DNA from: JANLQX01 sp031368215
GTDB taxonomy: Bacteria > Actinomycetota > Acidimicrobiia > Acidimicrobiales > JANYDT01
Assembly (NCBI GenBank): GCA_031368215.1
Contig: JANLRD010000224.1
Span: forward strand, 51,482 to 115,481
Length of the DNA: 64,000 nucleotides
Direction of reading: 5' to 3'
The stretch's first letter is position 1, and every line of letters begins with the position of its first letter. The translations under genes were made by a program, and so were the position numbers. The notes below the pieces were generated by a model, which had not been told where the DNA came from, searched no databases, and saw nothing but the letters and a program-made list of their open reading frames with translations. Positions 44,815-52,872 of this stretch are shown piece by piece.

Positions 44815-46119
44815 TCAACCGAAGATGGAGAGGGCGTCGCGCGCATCCCGAGCGAGGTCGCGCAGCTTCAGCCCGTGGTGTTTGAGCAAGGGACGCCCGA
44901 TGGTCACGGCGCCCCTCTTACGAGATGGATTCTGCACCGTGTAAAGCTGCTCGAAGAGATCGCAGGCCACCTTCGGGTATCTGTCCTGGACACGTTCCGA
45001 AAGCAGGAAATGGCCCGCCTTGCGGACCTTCTTGTGGTCCTGGAGCACCCAGGACGATTCCAATCGATGTTGATAGGTGCACAGACTTTCTGCGGACGTA
45101 TCATTTCGGGAAAGGGCCTCATTGGCGGACTCGCCGGCGGCAATCCCGGCCCCCATGGCGTAGTTGACCCCCTCGAGCCAAAGACCCGCGGCGAGGCACA
45201 TCGCTGCGGCATCGCCGGCCACGAGCATTCCGTCGGTGAACAGCCGGGGCATCATGTTGAAACCACCCTCGGGAATGAGATGTGCGGCGTATTCCTTGAT
45301 CTCGCCTCCGTCGACGAACGGTGCGAGTGATGGATGCTCTTTCAAGCCGGCGATCACGTCTTCGGGCCGGACTTTGGCCTTCGCGAGCCCGGTGAGCGAG
45401 AGCACGGCGCCGATCGACACGGTGTCGCGGTTCGTGTAGAGAAATGCACCTCCGGGGATTCCACGGGTGCCGCCGACGATCTCGAAGTCGGCGCCCTCGT
45501 CGCCGGTCACGTTGAACCGTGCTTCGATCTCGGCCCGCGGGATGGCGAGGACCTCCTTCACGCCAAGCGTGAAGTTCTCGGCCCCGCCGTGGTCGTAGAG
45601 TCCGGCCTCCTTCGCCAGAAAGGAGTTCACACCGTCGCAGGCGATCACCACCCCGGCGGTGAGATCTCCGTCCCGATCGGTCCTCACCCCGGCGATTCGG
45701 CCCCGGGAGTCCCGGATCAGCCCGGTTGCGGTGGTCGAGGTGATCAGTTGTGCACCCGCGGCGACGGCCTGGTCGGCGAACCATCGGTCGAAGTCGGGGC
45801 GGTACGCCGTGAAGCCGTTGTAGGGCGGCTTGCCCCATGCGGTGGTGCGGTAGTCGATGCACAGGCTCTGGTGGTCGGTGAGGAGCATGGTCCCGCGCCG
45901 GGTGATCCATCGCTGCACCGGCACCTGGTCCCACCAGTCGGGCACCACGCGATCGAGGATGCGGCCGTAGATAACCCCGCCATAGACGTTCTTGGAGCCG
46001 GGGAACGGGCCGCGCTCGAGCAGTGCCACGGATCGACCTGCCCGGGCGGCAGTGAGGGCGGCAGCGGATCCCGCCGGCCCCGCTCCCACGACGAGGACCT
46101 CAACATCGGGCGTCGGCAT
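44815..46119 (-). CDS. FixC-like flavoprotein:quinone oxidoreductase
   Basis: 434 residues. FAD-binding GAGPAGSAAALTAARAG at 11-27, the FixC mark GSKNVYGGVIYGR, the GD motif LVAGDAAAMCLAAGLWLEGVNYAMGAG, and the EARFN-to-TNRDTVSIGAVL region of the geranylgeranyl-reductase/ETF-QO superfamily. The Fe-S domain of full ETF-QO is absent and is supplied in trans by the FixX-like protein, as in nitrogen-fixing bacteria. It would pass electrons from ETF to quinone at the membrane. Own promoter likely: TACGTT 7 nt before the ATG. Confidence 0.9.
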   Translation of the reverse strand: MPTPDVEVLVVGAGPAGSAAALTAARAGRSVALLERGPFPGSKNVYGGVIYGRILDRVVPDWWDQVPVQRWITRRGTMLLTDHQSLCIDYRTTAWGKPPYNGFTAYRPDFDRWFADQAVAAGAQLITSTTATGLIRDSRGRIAGVRTDRDGDLTAGVVIACDGVNSFLAKEAGLYDHGGAENFTLGVKEVLAIPRAEIEARFNVTGDEGADFEIVGGTRGIPGGAFLYTNRDTVSIGAVLSLTGLAKAKVRPEDVIAGLKEHPSLAPFVDGGEIKEYAAHLIPEGGFNMMPRLFTDGMLVAGDAAAMCLAAGLWLEGVNYAMGAGIAAGESANEALSRNDTSAESLCTYQHRLESSWVLQDHKKVRKAGHFLLSERVQDRYPKVACDLFEQLYTVQNPSRKRGAVTIGRPLLKHHGLKLRDLARDARDALSIFG

Positions 46120-46348
46120 GCTGACGAACGTAGTGCTGCACGGATGCGTCCTGGCATTCGCCGGGGGATCGCAGCAGCGCGAGCCTCCACCAGGGCGCCT
46201 TCGACTCCGATTGCCGCGCGGGCAGCATGATGATGGCGGCGCATCTGCATGGGCGGGACGGTCGGCGTGTCAGCCGTGGCCCCACTCCGTGGTGCGAACC
46301 AACGGTGTTTCCCCGTCGAGGTCGCCCGTTCGTCGTTCGGTTCGATCG
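46120..46348. other. Intergenic region upstream of the fixC-like gene
   Basis: 229 bp between the ETF-alpha stop and the fixC-like start. Apart from the TACGTT -10 (46127-46132) no gene or repeat is seen. Confidence 0.4.
46127..46132 (-). promoter_or_regulatory. -10 hexamer of the fixC-like gene
   Basis: TACGTT on the minus strand, 7 nt before the ATG at 46119. Confidence 0.45.
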
Positions 46349-47287
46349 CTAGGGCGCGTTGCGAAGCTTCCGTTCAAGAGCGTCGAGTACGGCTGGAGCA
46401 TCGCTGACGATGGCGACGTCGGCCATCGTCATCATCGGACAACTCGGATCGGTGTTGACGCTGATCACGTGGTCAGGGTCGCCGAGGCCGGCTGTGTGCT
46501 GCGTGGCGCCGGAGATCCCGAACGCGAGGTAGATCGACGGCCTGACGGCTACGCCGGTGGTGCCGATCTGTCGTTCGAATGGGATCCAACCGGCATCGCT
46601 GGCGACGCGCGTCCCGCCGAGTGACGCGCCGAAGTGTCGCCCGATGCGGGCGAGTTGGTCGAAACGCTCCTTCGAGCCGAGTCCGAGTCCGCCGCCGACA
46701 ATGGACCTCGCCTCGGTGAGGTCCATCGTCGTCGGATCCGGCGGGAGTACGGCGGTGCTCGTCACCGCAGGTTCGGCGCATGCCGGCTGCTTGGGTGAGC
46801 TCGCTGCGAGCCGAGTGATCGTCGGCCGCTCGGTGGCGGTGGACGTCGAGGGTCTCGCGAGCCCGCGAACGCCGGGTAGGAGCGTGGCGATGAACGGACC
46901 CGGGGGTATGAGCTCACGTCCGACCCGCCCGGCGGTTCGTACACAGGTGACCCGCTCCTCTCGGACTTCGGTCGCCGACGCGAAGAGAGGTCGCTGGAGT
47001 CGGTGCGAGAGGAGCGGGGCGAGGTCGCGTCCATCGGGAGAGGCCGGCAGGATGAGTCCCGTTGCATGCCACACCGGTTCGATGGCAGCCACAGCGTCGG
47101 CGATGTCGCTGAGTCGCAACCCGGGAGTCTCCATGGTGAAGATCGTTTGCGCGAGGGCCAGTGCGTGCGCTGCTTCCGCGGTGTCAGAGCCGACGAGCAC
47201 GACGCGGCCGTTCGCCTCCGCGACTGTCTCTTCCCCGCCCGCCGGCATGACGCCGTTCCGGACGACGAGAATGGCGAGAAGGCTCAC
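46349..47287 (-). CDS. Mycofactocin-associated electron transfer flavoprotein alpha subunit
   Basis: 312 residues. The C-terminal FAD domain carries EARSIVGGGLGLGS, GGTRVASDAGWIPFERQIGTTG, AFGISGATQHTAGL and VISVNTDPSCPMMTMAD, all in ETF-alpha order; the N-terminal half is shorter and more divergent than in housekeeping ETF-alpha. Partner of the ETF-beta encoded at 42462. The GTG start overlaps the FadH/OYE stop (GTGA), so its translation is tied to that flavoprotein, suggesting a direct electron path between them. Confidence 0.88.
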   Translation of the reverse strand: MSLLAILVVRNGVMPAGGEETVAEANGRVVLVGSDTAEAAHALALAQTIFTMETPGLRLSDIADAVAAIEPVWHATGLILPASPDGRDLAPLLSHRLQRPLFASATEVREERVTCVRTAGRVGRELIPPGPFIATLLPGVRGLARPSTSTATERPTITRLAASSPKQPACAEPAVTSTAVLPPDPTTMDLTEARSIVGGGLGLGSKERFDQLARIGRHFGASLGGTRVASDAGWIPFERQIGTTGVAVRPSIYLAFGISGATQHTAGLGDPDHVISVNTDPSCPMMTMADVAIVSDAPAVLDALERKLRNAP

Positions 47288-49278
47288 AGCGTCGCTCCAA
47301 CGCGGTCACCGTCGATGATCGCGGAATGGGCTCGACGGGGAGCGAGGGCGTCGCCGATGCGCCGAACATCGAGCCCCGAATCGGCCAGTTCGCGAAAGAG
47401 CGCCTCATCGGGTCTGTTGGGCACGGCGAGCACGACCCAGTCGGTTTCGCGGTCGAGCATGGTGCCGCTCACATGGTGGAGGATGTGAAGCGTACGTAGA
47501 GAAGAATCCCAACCCATCACTACGGAGTCGGGTGTGAGGGCGATGCCTTTCGCCGCGGCACGGATGCGGAACCCCTCCATATCGAGGGTGATGCCGAGGT
47601 CCTGGCCGACGAGCATGCCGGGCGTGATGATCTCGACAACACATCCCCGGTCGGCGAGCACTTCGGCCACAGACGTCGCCTGGTGGAAACCGAGCTCGTC
47701 GATCACCGTGACCCGATGACCGGGAACCGGAGCGAAGGTACCGCGGAGGACATCGATGACATCGCCGATACGGTCGTCATCCGGCGGGGCCCAGTAGGGG
47801 CGCTGCGGCACAGAGCCGGTGGCAACGATGACGACGTCAGGCTTCTGATCGATCACGAAGCCAGCGTCGACCTCGTGACCCAACGCCACCTTCACATCGA
47901 GACGCTTGAGCTCGTTGAGCTGATTGCGGATCATGTCGCCGAACTCCGCCCGGTTCGGAACGCTTGCCGCCCAGTGGACCTGACCGCCCGCGAGTGCCTC
48001 ACGTTCGTAGACGACGACCTCGTGCCCGTGGTGAGCTGCCGAGATCGCGGCCTGGAGTCCGGCAGGACCACCGCCCACGACGAGCACACGCTTGGGTTTG
48101 CGGGCGAACGCAACGGGAGAGCCGAGGCGGGTCGACCCAATTGCGGCTACCCGGGCGAGCTCCGCCTCACGCCCCGCAGCCGGGTTCTCGATGCATCCGA
48201 GCCAACGGTTGAGCCCCATTCGCCCGACGCATTCCTGGTTGCACGACAGGCACAGACGGGTGTCGTCGTGTCCCCCGGCCTGTGCCTTGTGGACGAAATC
48301 GGGATCGGCGATCTGGGCACGTACCGCCCCGACGAGATCACAGTGCCCCTCGGCCAACGCCCGCTCGATCTGGAGCGGATCCTTGAACCGCCCGACGCCG
48401 ACCACGGGAAGGTCGACTTCGCGCCGAATCGCGTTCGGGATGAACAGTGCGTACCCCGGAGGGATGTGCATCGATGCTTCGATCATGAACAGCGTTGCCG
48501 TCGCCACGCCGATGGACGTGTTGATGTAGTCGATCTTGCCGGTCGCTTCGACGATCTTGGCCACGGCAACCGCTTCGTCGATGGTGGTTCCGCCTTCGAT
48601 GAGCTCATCGCCGCAGAGGCGGACGCCGAGTGCTCTGGTCGGCCCGATCGCGTCGCGAACGGCGTCGACGATCTCGACGAGGATGCGCGCGCGGCTCTCG
48701 AGGCTGCCCCCGTATCTGTCGGTACGGACGTTCGTGGCGCCGGAAAGAAATCCGCGCACGATCGACGAATGGCTGCACTGCAGTTCAACGCCGTCGAATC
48801 CGCCTTCCGCGCAGTGCGCGGCGACGAGCGCGTAGCCGGCGACGATCTCGGCGATCTCACTCGTCGTGACCCCTTTGGGGACCTCGCGGAACAGCGGGTC
48901 GGCAACCGGTGAAGGCGCCCAGACGGGTAGACGGGAGTACATCGAGGAGGCCTGGCCGCCGTTGTGGTTGATCTGGGCGAAGATCGGCGTCCCGTATCGA
49001 TGCACGGCATCGGTGATCCGCCTGTAGCCGGGGATGACGTCGCGGTGGAAGCCGTGGATGAGCTTCTCGTACGGCCAGTCCGTCGGGTGGGTCGAGTGCT
49101 CTTCCGTGATGATCAGTCCGGCTCCTCCCGCGGCCCTGGCCGCGTAGTAGGCAGCGTGCTGCTCAGTCGGCAGGCCGTCGGCGGCATAGTTCGTGAGGTG
49201 GGCCGAGAACACAACGCGATTGCGAACGGTGATCGGCCCCAACTGGAGGGGCGAGAAGAGGTAGCGATACCGGCTCAT
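47284..49278 (-). CDS. Mycofactocin-system FadH/OYE oxidoreductase 2
   Basis: 664 residues, built like 2,4-dienoyl-CoA reductase: an N-terminal FMN old-yellow-enzyme barrel (YLFSPLQLGPITVRNRVVFS ... QINHNGGQASS), a 4Fe-4S cluster CLSCNQEC(x11)C near 340-357, then FAD (VLVVGGGPAGLQAAISAA, about 395) and NAD(P) domains. It probably moves electrons between a mycofactocin-linked carrier or NADH and the ETF encoded next door. The ATG at 49278 has GGGGA upstream; the frame is open further but without family similarity. Heads the operon with ETF-alpha. Confidence 0.9.
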   Translation of the reverse strand: MSRYRYLFSPLQLGPITVRNRVVFSAHLTNYAADGLPTEQHAAYYAARAAGGAGLIITEEHSTHPTDWPYEKLIHGFHRDVIPGYRRITDAVHRYGTPIFAQINHNGGQASSMYSRLPVWAPSPVADPLFREVPKGVTTSEIAEIVAGYALVAAHCAEGGFDGVELQCSHSSIVRGFLSGATNVRTDRYGGSLESRARILVEIVDAVRDAIGPTRALGVRLCGDELIEGGTTIDEAVAVAKIVEATGKIDYINTSIGVATATLFMIEASMHIPPGYALFIPNAIRREVDLPVVGVGRFKDPLQIERALAEGHCDLVGAVRAQIADPDFVHKAQAGGHDDTRLCLSCNQECVGRMGLNRWLGCIENPAAGREAELARVAAIGSTRLGSPVAFARKPKRVLVVGGGPAGLQAAISAAHHGHEVVVYEREALAGGQVHWAASVPNRAEFGDMIRNQLNELKRLDVKVALGHEVDAGFVIDQKPDVVIVATGSVPQRPYWAPPDDDRIGDVIDVLRGTFAPVPGHRVTVIDELGFHQATSVAEVLADRGCVVEIITPGMLVGQDLGITLDMEGFRIRAAAKGIALTPDSVVMGWDSSLRTLHILHHVSGTMLDRETDWVVLAVPNRPDEALFRELADSGLDVRRIGDALAPRRAHSAIIDGDRVGATL

Positions 49279-49476
49279 CGTGGTCCCCAGTCTCGTCGCT
49301 CGGCGGGCGTACGGCGAAGCGGACTCGGGCCAGCTGACGTGCTCGGGCCAGGAGGTTTCGGTTTTTCCGGTGTGTGCCGGCCCGAGCAATGTGAGCTGGC
49401 CCACGAACTTGGGTCGGCCGACGATGGGATGCACGGAGCTGGACAGCGGGGTTCGCCTGTCGGTTCGGTGTCGCCG

Positions 49477-49482
49477 TATGGT
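49477..49482 (+). promoter_or_regulatory. -10 hexamer of the SDR gene
   Basis: TATGGT, 7 nt before the ATG at 49490. The spacer contains GGGGG, so a weak ribosome binding site also exists. Confidence 0.42.
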
Positions 49483-49489
49483 CGGGGGC

Positions 49490-50374
49490 ATGAGTGCACC
49501 CGTCACCGTCGTCACTGGAGCAAACAGCGGCATCGGCCGAGCTACCGCGATCCACCTCGCCTCCCAGGGCCACACCGTCTACGGAACTGTCCGCAGCAGG
49601 GACAAGGCCGGCAAGCTTCTCCAAATGGCTGCGGGTGCCGGCGTCGAGGTGAACCTGGTCGAGCTCGACATCGCTGATGACGCGTCGGTCGCGAGTGGAT
49701 TCGCCCAGATCCTCGGTGAGGCCGGTCGTGTCGATGTCCTTGTGAACAACGCCGGCGTCGGCGGCAACGCAGTGGCCGAGGAATGTCCCCCGCAGATGTA
49801 CCTCGACGTGCTCAACGTAAATCTCTGCGGTGCTGTTCGCTGTGCCCAGGCGGTCCTCCCGGGAATGCGTGAACGAAGGAGCGGGGCGATCGTGAACGTC
49901 ACGTCGGTCGTCGGACGTTTCGCGGCGATCGCCCAGTCGCCCTACGTCGCGTCGAAGTGGGCGTTCGAAGGTCTCTCCGAGGGCATGGCCCAGGAGCTCG
50001 CACCGTTCGGGATCCGCGTGGTGATCGTCGAGCCGGGGGTCACCAAGAGCGCGATCTTCGCGAAGAACATCGATGCCCCGAACCAGACGGGGGCATACGA
50101 CGCGGCGTATCGGCGCATGTTCCAGTTCTACGCCGCCGGCATGTCGCATTCGACGGATCCGCTCGAGGTCGGCAAGGTGATCAAGGAGGCGATCACCACT
50201 GATTCACCGAAGCTGCGCTACACGGTGAGCTGGGGTGCCGAGGAGATCATCTCGGGTCGGGCCCGCATGAGTGATGCCGAGTGGGTTGCCATGGGGGGGT
50301 ACTCCGATGCGGCCGACGACGCCTACTACGACGCGTTCCGCAACCACTTCGGTATCGACCTGCGCCTGATGTAG
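49490..50374 (+). CDS. Classical short-chain dehydrogenase/reductase
   Basis: 294 residues. Cofactor motif TGANSGIGRAT (8-18), an Arg in TVYGTVRSRDK favouring NADP, NNAGVGG near 87, active site Ser in VNVTSVVGR and YVASK. It lacks the insertion next to the cofactor site that marks mycofactocin-coupled dehydrogenases, so it probably uses free NAD(P). The long C-terminal part (MFQFYAAGMSHSTDPLEVG ...) resembles ketoreductase-type SDRs. Likely an operon with the flavin-barrel gene 31 bp downstream. Confidence 0.9.
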   Translation: MSAPVTVVTGANSGIGRATAIHLASQGHTVYGTVRSRDKAGKLLQMAAGAGVEVNLVELDIADDASVASGFAQILGEAGRVDVLVNNAGVGGNAVAEECPPQMYLDVLNVNLCGAVRCAQAVLPGMRERRSGAIVNVTSVVGRFAAIAQSPYVASKWAFEGLSEGMAQELAPFGIRVVIVEPGVTKSAIFAKNIDAPNQTGAYDAAYRRMFQFYAAGMSHSTDPLEVGKVIKEAITTDSPKLRYTVSWGAEEIISGRARMSDAEWVAMGGYSDAADDAYYDAFRNHFGIDLRLM

Positions 50375-50405
50375 CGCAGGGTTCGTTACACGAAGAGAGC
50401 GTCCG

Positions 50406-50933
50406 ATGTTCGAGACCGCCGATGACCTGCTGCAGCTCCAGCGACTGCTCGACGAGTCCTATGCCGCGGCCGGGGGTCATCTTCAGAACGTGATCACGCC
50501 GGACCGTCGGCTCACCGCCGTCGAGCTGGCGGCAACGCTGACCGGCATGCGGCTGCTGGTCCTGGCCACGGTCACCGGCGACGGTCGGCCCATTGCGGGG
50601 CCGGTCGACGGCATCTTCTTTCGCGGGTCGTTCCACTTCGGATCGGCCTCGGATTCGCTGCGGTTCCGTCACCTGCGCAAGCGTCCTTCGGTGAGCGCCA
50701 CGCACTTACCCGGGGAGGAGTTGTCGGTCACCGTCCACGGCGAAGCCGAGGAGCTCGACATGAATGCCGCGGCGAACCGCGATTTCCGGCAGGCCCTGCT
50801 CGACATCTACGTTCCTCGTTACGGAGCGGAGTGGGAGACCTTCCTCGACAGTGGCTCGTCGTATGCGCGCATTCGGGCGCAGCGCATGTTCACATTCTCC
50901 ATGCCGGAACTCGCCGAGGCGGGCTCGCGCTAA
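50406..50933 (+). CDS. Pyridoxamine-phosphate-oxidase-like FMN-binding protein
   Basis: 175 residues of the split-barrel flavin-binding fold: VLATVTGDGRPIAGPVDGIFFRGSFHFGSASDSLRFRHLRKRPSVSATHLPGEELSVTVHGEAEEL shows the strand order and phosphate-binding Ser/Arg positions of the family. It may bind FMN, F420 or heme; the substrate is unknown. GAAGAGAG before the ATG is the ribosome binding site. Downstream of the SDR gene. Confidence 0.82.
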   Translation: MFETADDLLQLQRLLDESYAAAGGHLQNVITPDRRLTAVELAATLTGMRLLVLATVTGDGRPIAGPVDGIFFRGSFHFGSASDSLRFRHLRKRPSVSATHLPGEELSVTVHGEAEELDMNAAANRDFRQALLDIYVPRYGAEWETFLDSGSSYARIRAQRMFTFSMPELAEAGSR

Positions 50934-50942
50934 CACTCTTTT

Positions 50943-50962
50943 CGGCCCTCTGTCGGGGGCCG
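50943..50962. terminator. Weak hairpin between convergent genes
   Basis: CGGCCC (50943-50948) pairs with GGGCCG (50957-50962). No T-run. Confidence 0.35.
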
Positions 50963-51000
50963 CCGGGCGAAGGCGACGGGATCACGACCCGGAACCTGTG

Positions 51001-52080
51001 TCAGGCCGGGAACATCTCGTACGCGCGCATGTCATCAACCGTCGCGTACGTGCGCATCACCAGTGCCTCGATCAGATCGAGACCCCGCTGATTGCTGGCA
51101 GGGACGGCGATCGCCCCGAACGAGGCCATCATGGCCACCAACAGCAGAGACCGTCGGACGTCGTCCTCGAACTCGGCATATGGGTAGCCCGCCACACCGG
51201 CGATGCCCAGGGCGCGGTGATAGGTCTGCATCAGCGATTGCGTGTTCGCACGGCGGGTTTCATCGTCCATCGACCAGGCGATGAAGTACGCGACGTCGAG
51301 CGCGCCGACGCCCTGCACGCAGAGCTGCCAGTCGATGAAGTACACCGGGGAGACGCCCGCGGCGGCGCCGTCGTTGAACAGCACGTTGTCGAGACGCAAG
51401 TCCATGTGGGTCAGTGTGAGCGGACGGGTAGCGATCGCGGTATCGGCCATCTGCATAGTCTTCGTCCGGCACAGATCGGCAACGCGTCGGCCGTGTGGTG
51501 AGAGACGGTCGCCGTATGTCGCGAGAAACGGCTCGTAGACCATGGCGTATTGCGCCTCGCCGTCGCGGTACTTGCCCTCGTTGCCCTTCGACAGCCAGGC
51601 GAATGTCGGGTTTCGGTCGATGTGCCAGTGGTGCGCGTGAAGCTTCGCCAGCTCGACCATGACGGTCGTGGCGTCGGCCGCCGAACATCCGGCAACCTGA
51701 TCGGGGACCCGGCAGTGCGAGAGGTCTTCGAGGATGAGCGCGAAGCCTCGTCCCGAAGCGTCCACCTCGGCGAAGTGCGAACGCGCAATGTTCGTGACGT
51801 CACCGGTGGCGTGGCGATAAAAGTTGATCTCCCGCTCGTAGAAGCCGAACGTCTCGACGAGGTCGAGGACGGGTTCGTGCGGCGACGCGAGCTTGGCGAT
51901 GACCGAGGCCGGCCCGCTTCCCTCGGAGTACTCGAGCGAGAGGCGTCCGAGGACGCCGAGCATGCCGACCCCTTCGCCGATCGTCGTCGAGGTCACTCGT
52001 GACACACGACCAGCGAGCCGGCAGTGGTCGTTGAGCCACTGCGGCGTGATGTCGTCGGGACTGGCGGGGTAGATGCTCAT
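51001..52080 (-). CDS. Aminoglycoside-phosphotransferase-fold kinase-like protein
   Basis: 359 residues with the APH/choline-kinase fold: VIAKLASPHEPVLD with the ATP lysine, the catalytic loop LTHMDLRLDNVLF, and the metal site YFIDWQL in place of DFG. It belongs to the branch found near acyl-CoA dehydrogenase and steroid-degradation genes in actinobacteria; the phosphorylated substrate is unknown. Upstream are a CRP-like dyad and a folded element. GAGG precedes the ATG. Confidence 0.85.
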   Translation of the reverse strand: MSIYPASPDDITPQWLNDHCRLAGRVSRVTSTTIGEGVGMLGVLGRLSLEYSEGSGPASVIAKLASPHEPVLDLVETFGFYEREINFYRHATGDVTNIARSHFAEVDASGRGFALILEDLSHCRVPDQVAGCSAADATTVMVELAKLHAHHWHIDRNPTFAWLSKGNEGKYRDGEAQYAMVYEPFLATYGDRLSPHGRRVADLCRTKTMQMADTAIATRPLTLTHMDLRLDNVLFNDGAAAGVSPVYFIDWQLCVQGVGALDVAYFIAWSMDDETRRANTQSLMQTYHRALGIAGVAGYPYAEFEDDVRRSLLLVAMMASFGAIAVPASNQRGLDLIEALVMRTYATVDDMRAYEMFPA

Positions 52081-52141
52081 GGCGACCTCGGTTGCTCGAT
52101 GGTTGTCTTCAAGCAGTATTGGTCGAGCCGAGAGCGGTGTC

Positions 52142-52157
52142 TGTGATCGGCATCACG
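52142..52157. promoter_or_regulatory. CRP/FNR-type 16-bp dyad
   Basis: TGTGA-N6-TCACG, nine of ten consensus arm positions, 62 bp before the phosphotransferase start. Same caveat on chance as for the site at 15956. Confidence 0.3.
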
Positions 52158-52173
52158 CTCTGTCGCGTTCGCG

Positions 52174-52226
52174 GGAGGTTTCGGAGTATTCGTAGCTCCC
52201 AGAGCTACAAAGTTTCCAAATCCTCC
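52174..52226. other. Nested inverted repeat between divergent genes
   Basis: Inner stem GTAGCTC-cca-GAGCTAC (52192-52208, perfect). Outer arms GGAGGTTT and AAATCCTCC are nearly complementary. It lies upstream of both the phosphotransferase and J-domain genes. Could be a leader RNA fold or an operator. Confidence 0.4.
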
Positions 52227-52356
52227 GGTCGCACACCTGAACGCGGTGGGTCGTTCGGCTCATCTCGTACGCGAAGATCGCAGTGCCCGCGGGGTGCGGC
52301 CGAATGGAGAGATGCCTCCGACGGATCGGAGGCGAACAAGACCACAAGGACGTGGG

Positions 52357-52812
52357 ATGGGCACGGATGCCGCATTCGCCACCCTCGGCATTGCCGTGGG
52401 TGCACAACCGATCGAGATCACGCGGGCCTTCCGGGCTCTGAGCCGGCGATCCCACCCGGACACCGGTGGCGAACCCGCCGTGTTCGACAAGGTCGTCGCG
52501 GCGTATCGCACCTTGCAGCGCGCCGGCCTCGTGCGGGCCGAACCGATCGTCGACACAGATGCCCCAGGCGTCGACGGCCCGGCCGAAGCACTTGACGTGG
52601 TCCCGAAAGGACCGGGCCAGCGAACGAGTCGTGTGCCGGGTCCGGCCGATCGCCACTACCGCCGGTTCCTCGACGGCCTCGACCGGGCCGCGGCAATGCC
52701 CGACCTGTGGATCGAACGGCCGGCACCGCGTCGTCGGGTCGTCGAGGAGACCCGTGTGGCCGGAGCGACGTTCGCCGAGATCCTCGACCGCGAGCTTCAG
52801 CGGGTCAGCTGA
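52357..52812 (+). CDS. Short J-domain protein
   Basis: 151 residues. Residues 1-50 are a J domain with the HPD signature (ITRAFRALSRRSHPDTGGEPAVFDKVVAAYRTL), which stimulates DnaK-type ATPases. The remaining 100 residues are charged, without zinc fingers or the G/F region of DnaJ, and end in VAGATFAEILDRELQRV. Client unknown. AAGGA 6 nt before the ATG fixes the start. Confidence 0.8.
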   Translation: MGTDAAFATLGIAVGAQPIEITRAFRALSRRSHPDTGGEPAVFDKVVAAYRTLQRAGLVRAEPIVDTDAPGVDGPAEALDVVPKGPGQRTSRVPGPADRHYRRFLDGLDRAAAMPDLWIERPAPRRRVVEETRVAGATFAEILDRELQRVS

Positions 52813-52872
52813 CGTCTCTCACCCGCCGGTCCGTCCGAACGAGAGCGAGCCGGTGTCGACCGTCGGGCTCCG

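Noticed and set aside
49490..50374. The SDR as a mycofactocin-coupled dehydrogenase
   Set aside because: It has the plain TGxxxGIG loop and lacks the insertion near the cofactor site that marks that subfamily.
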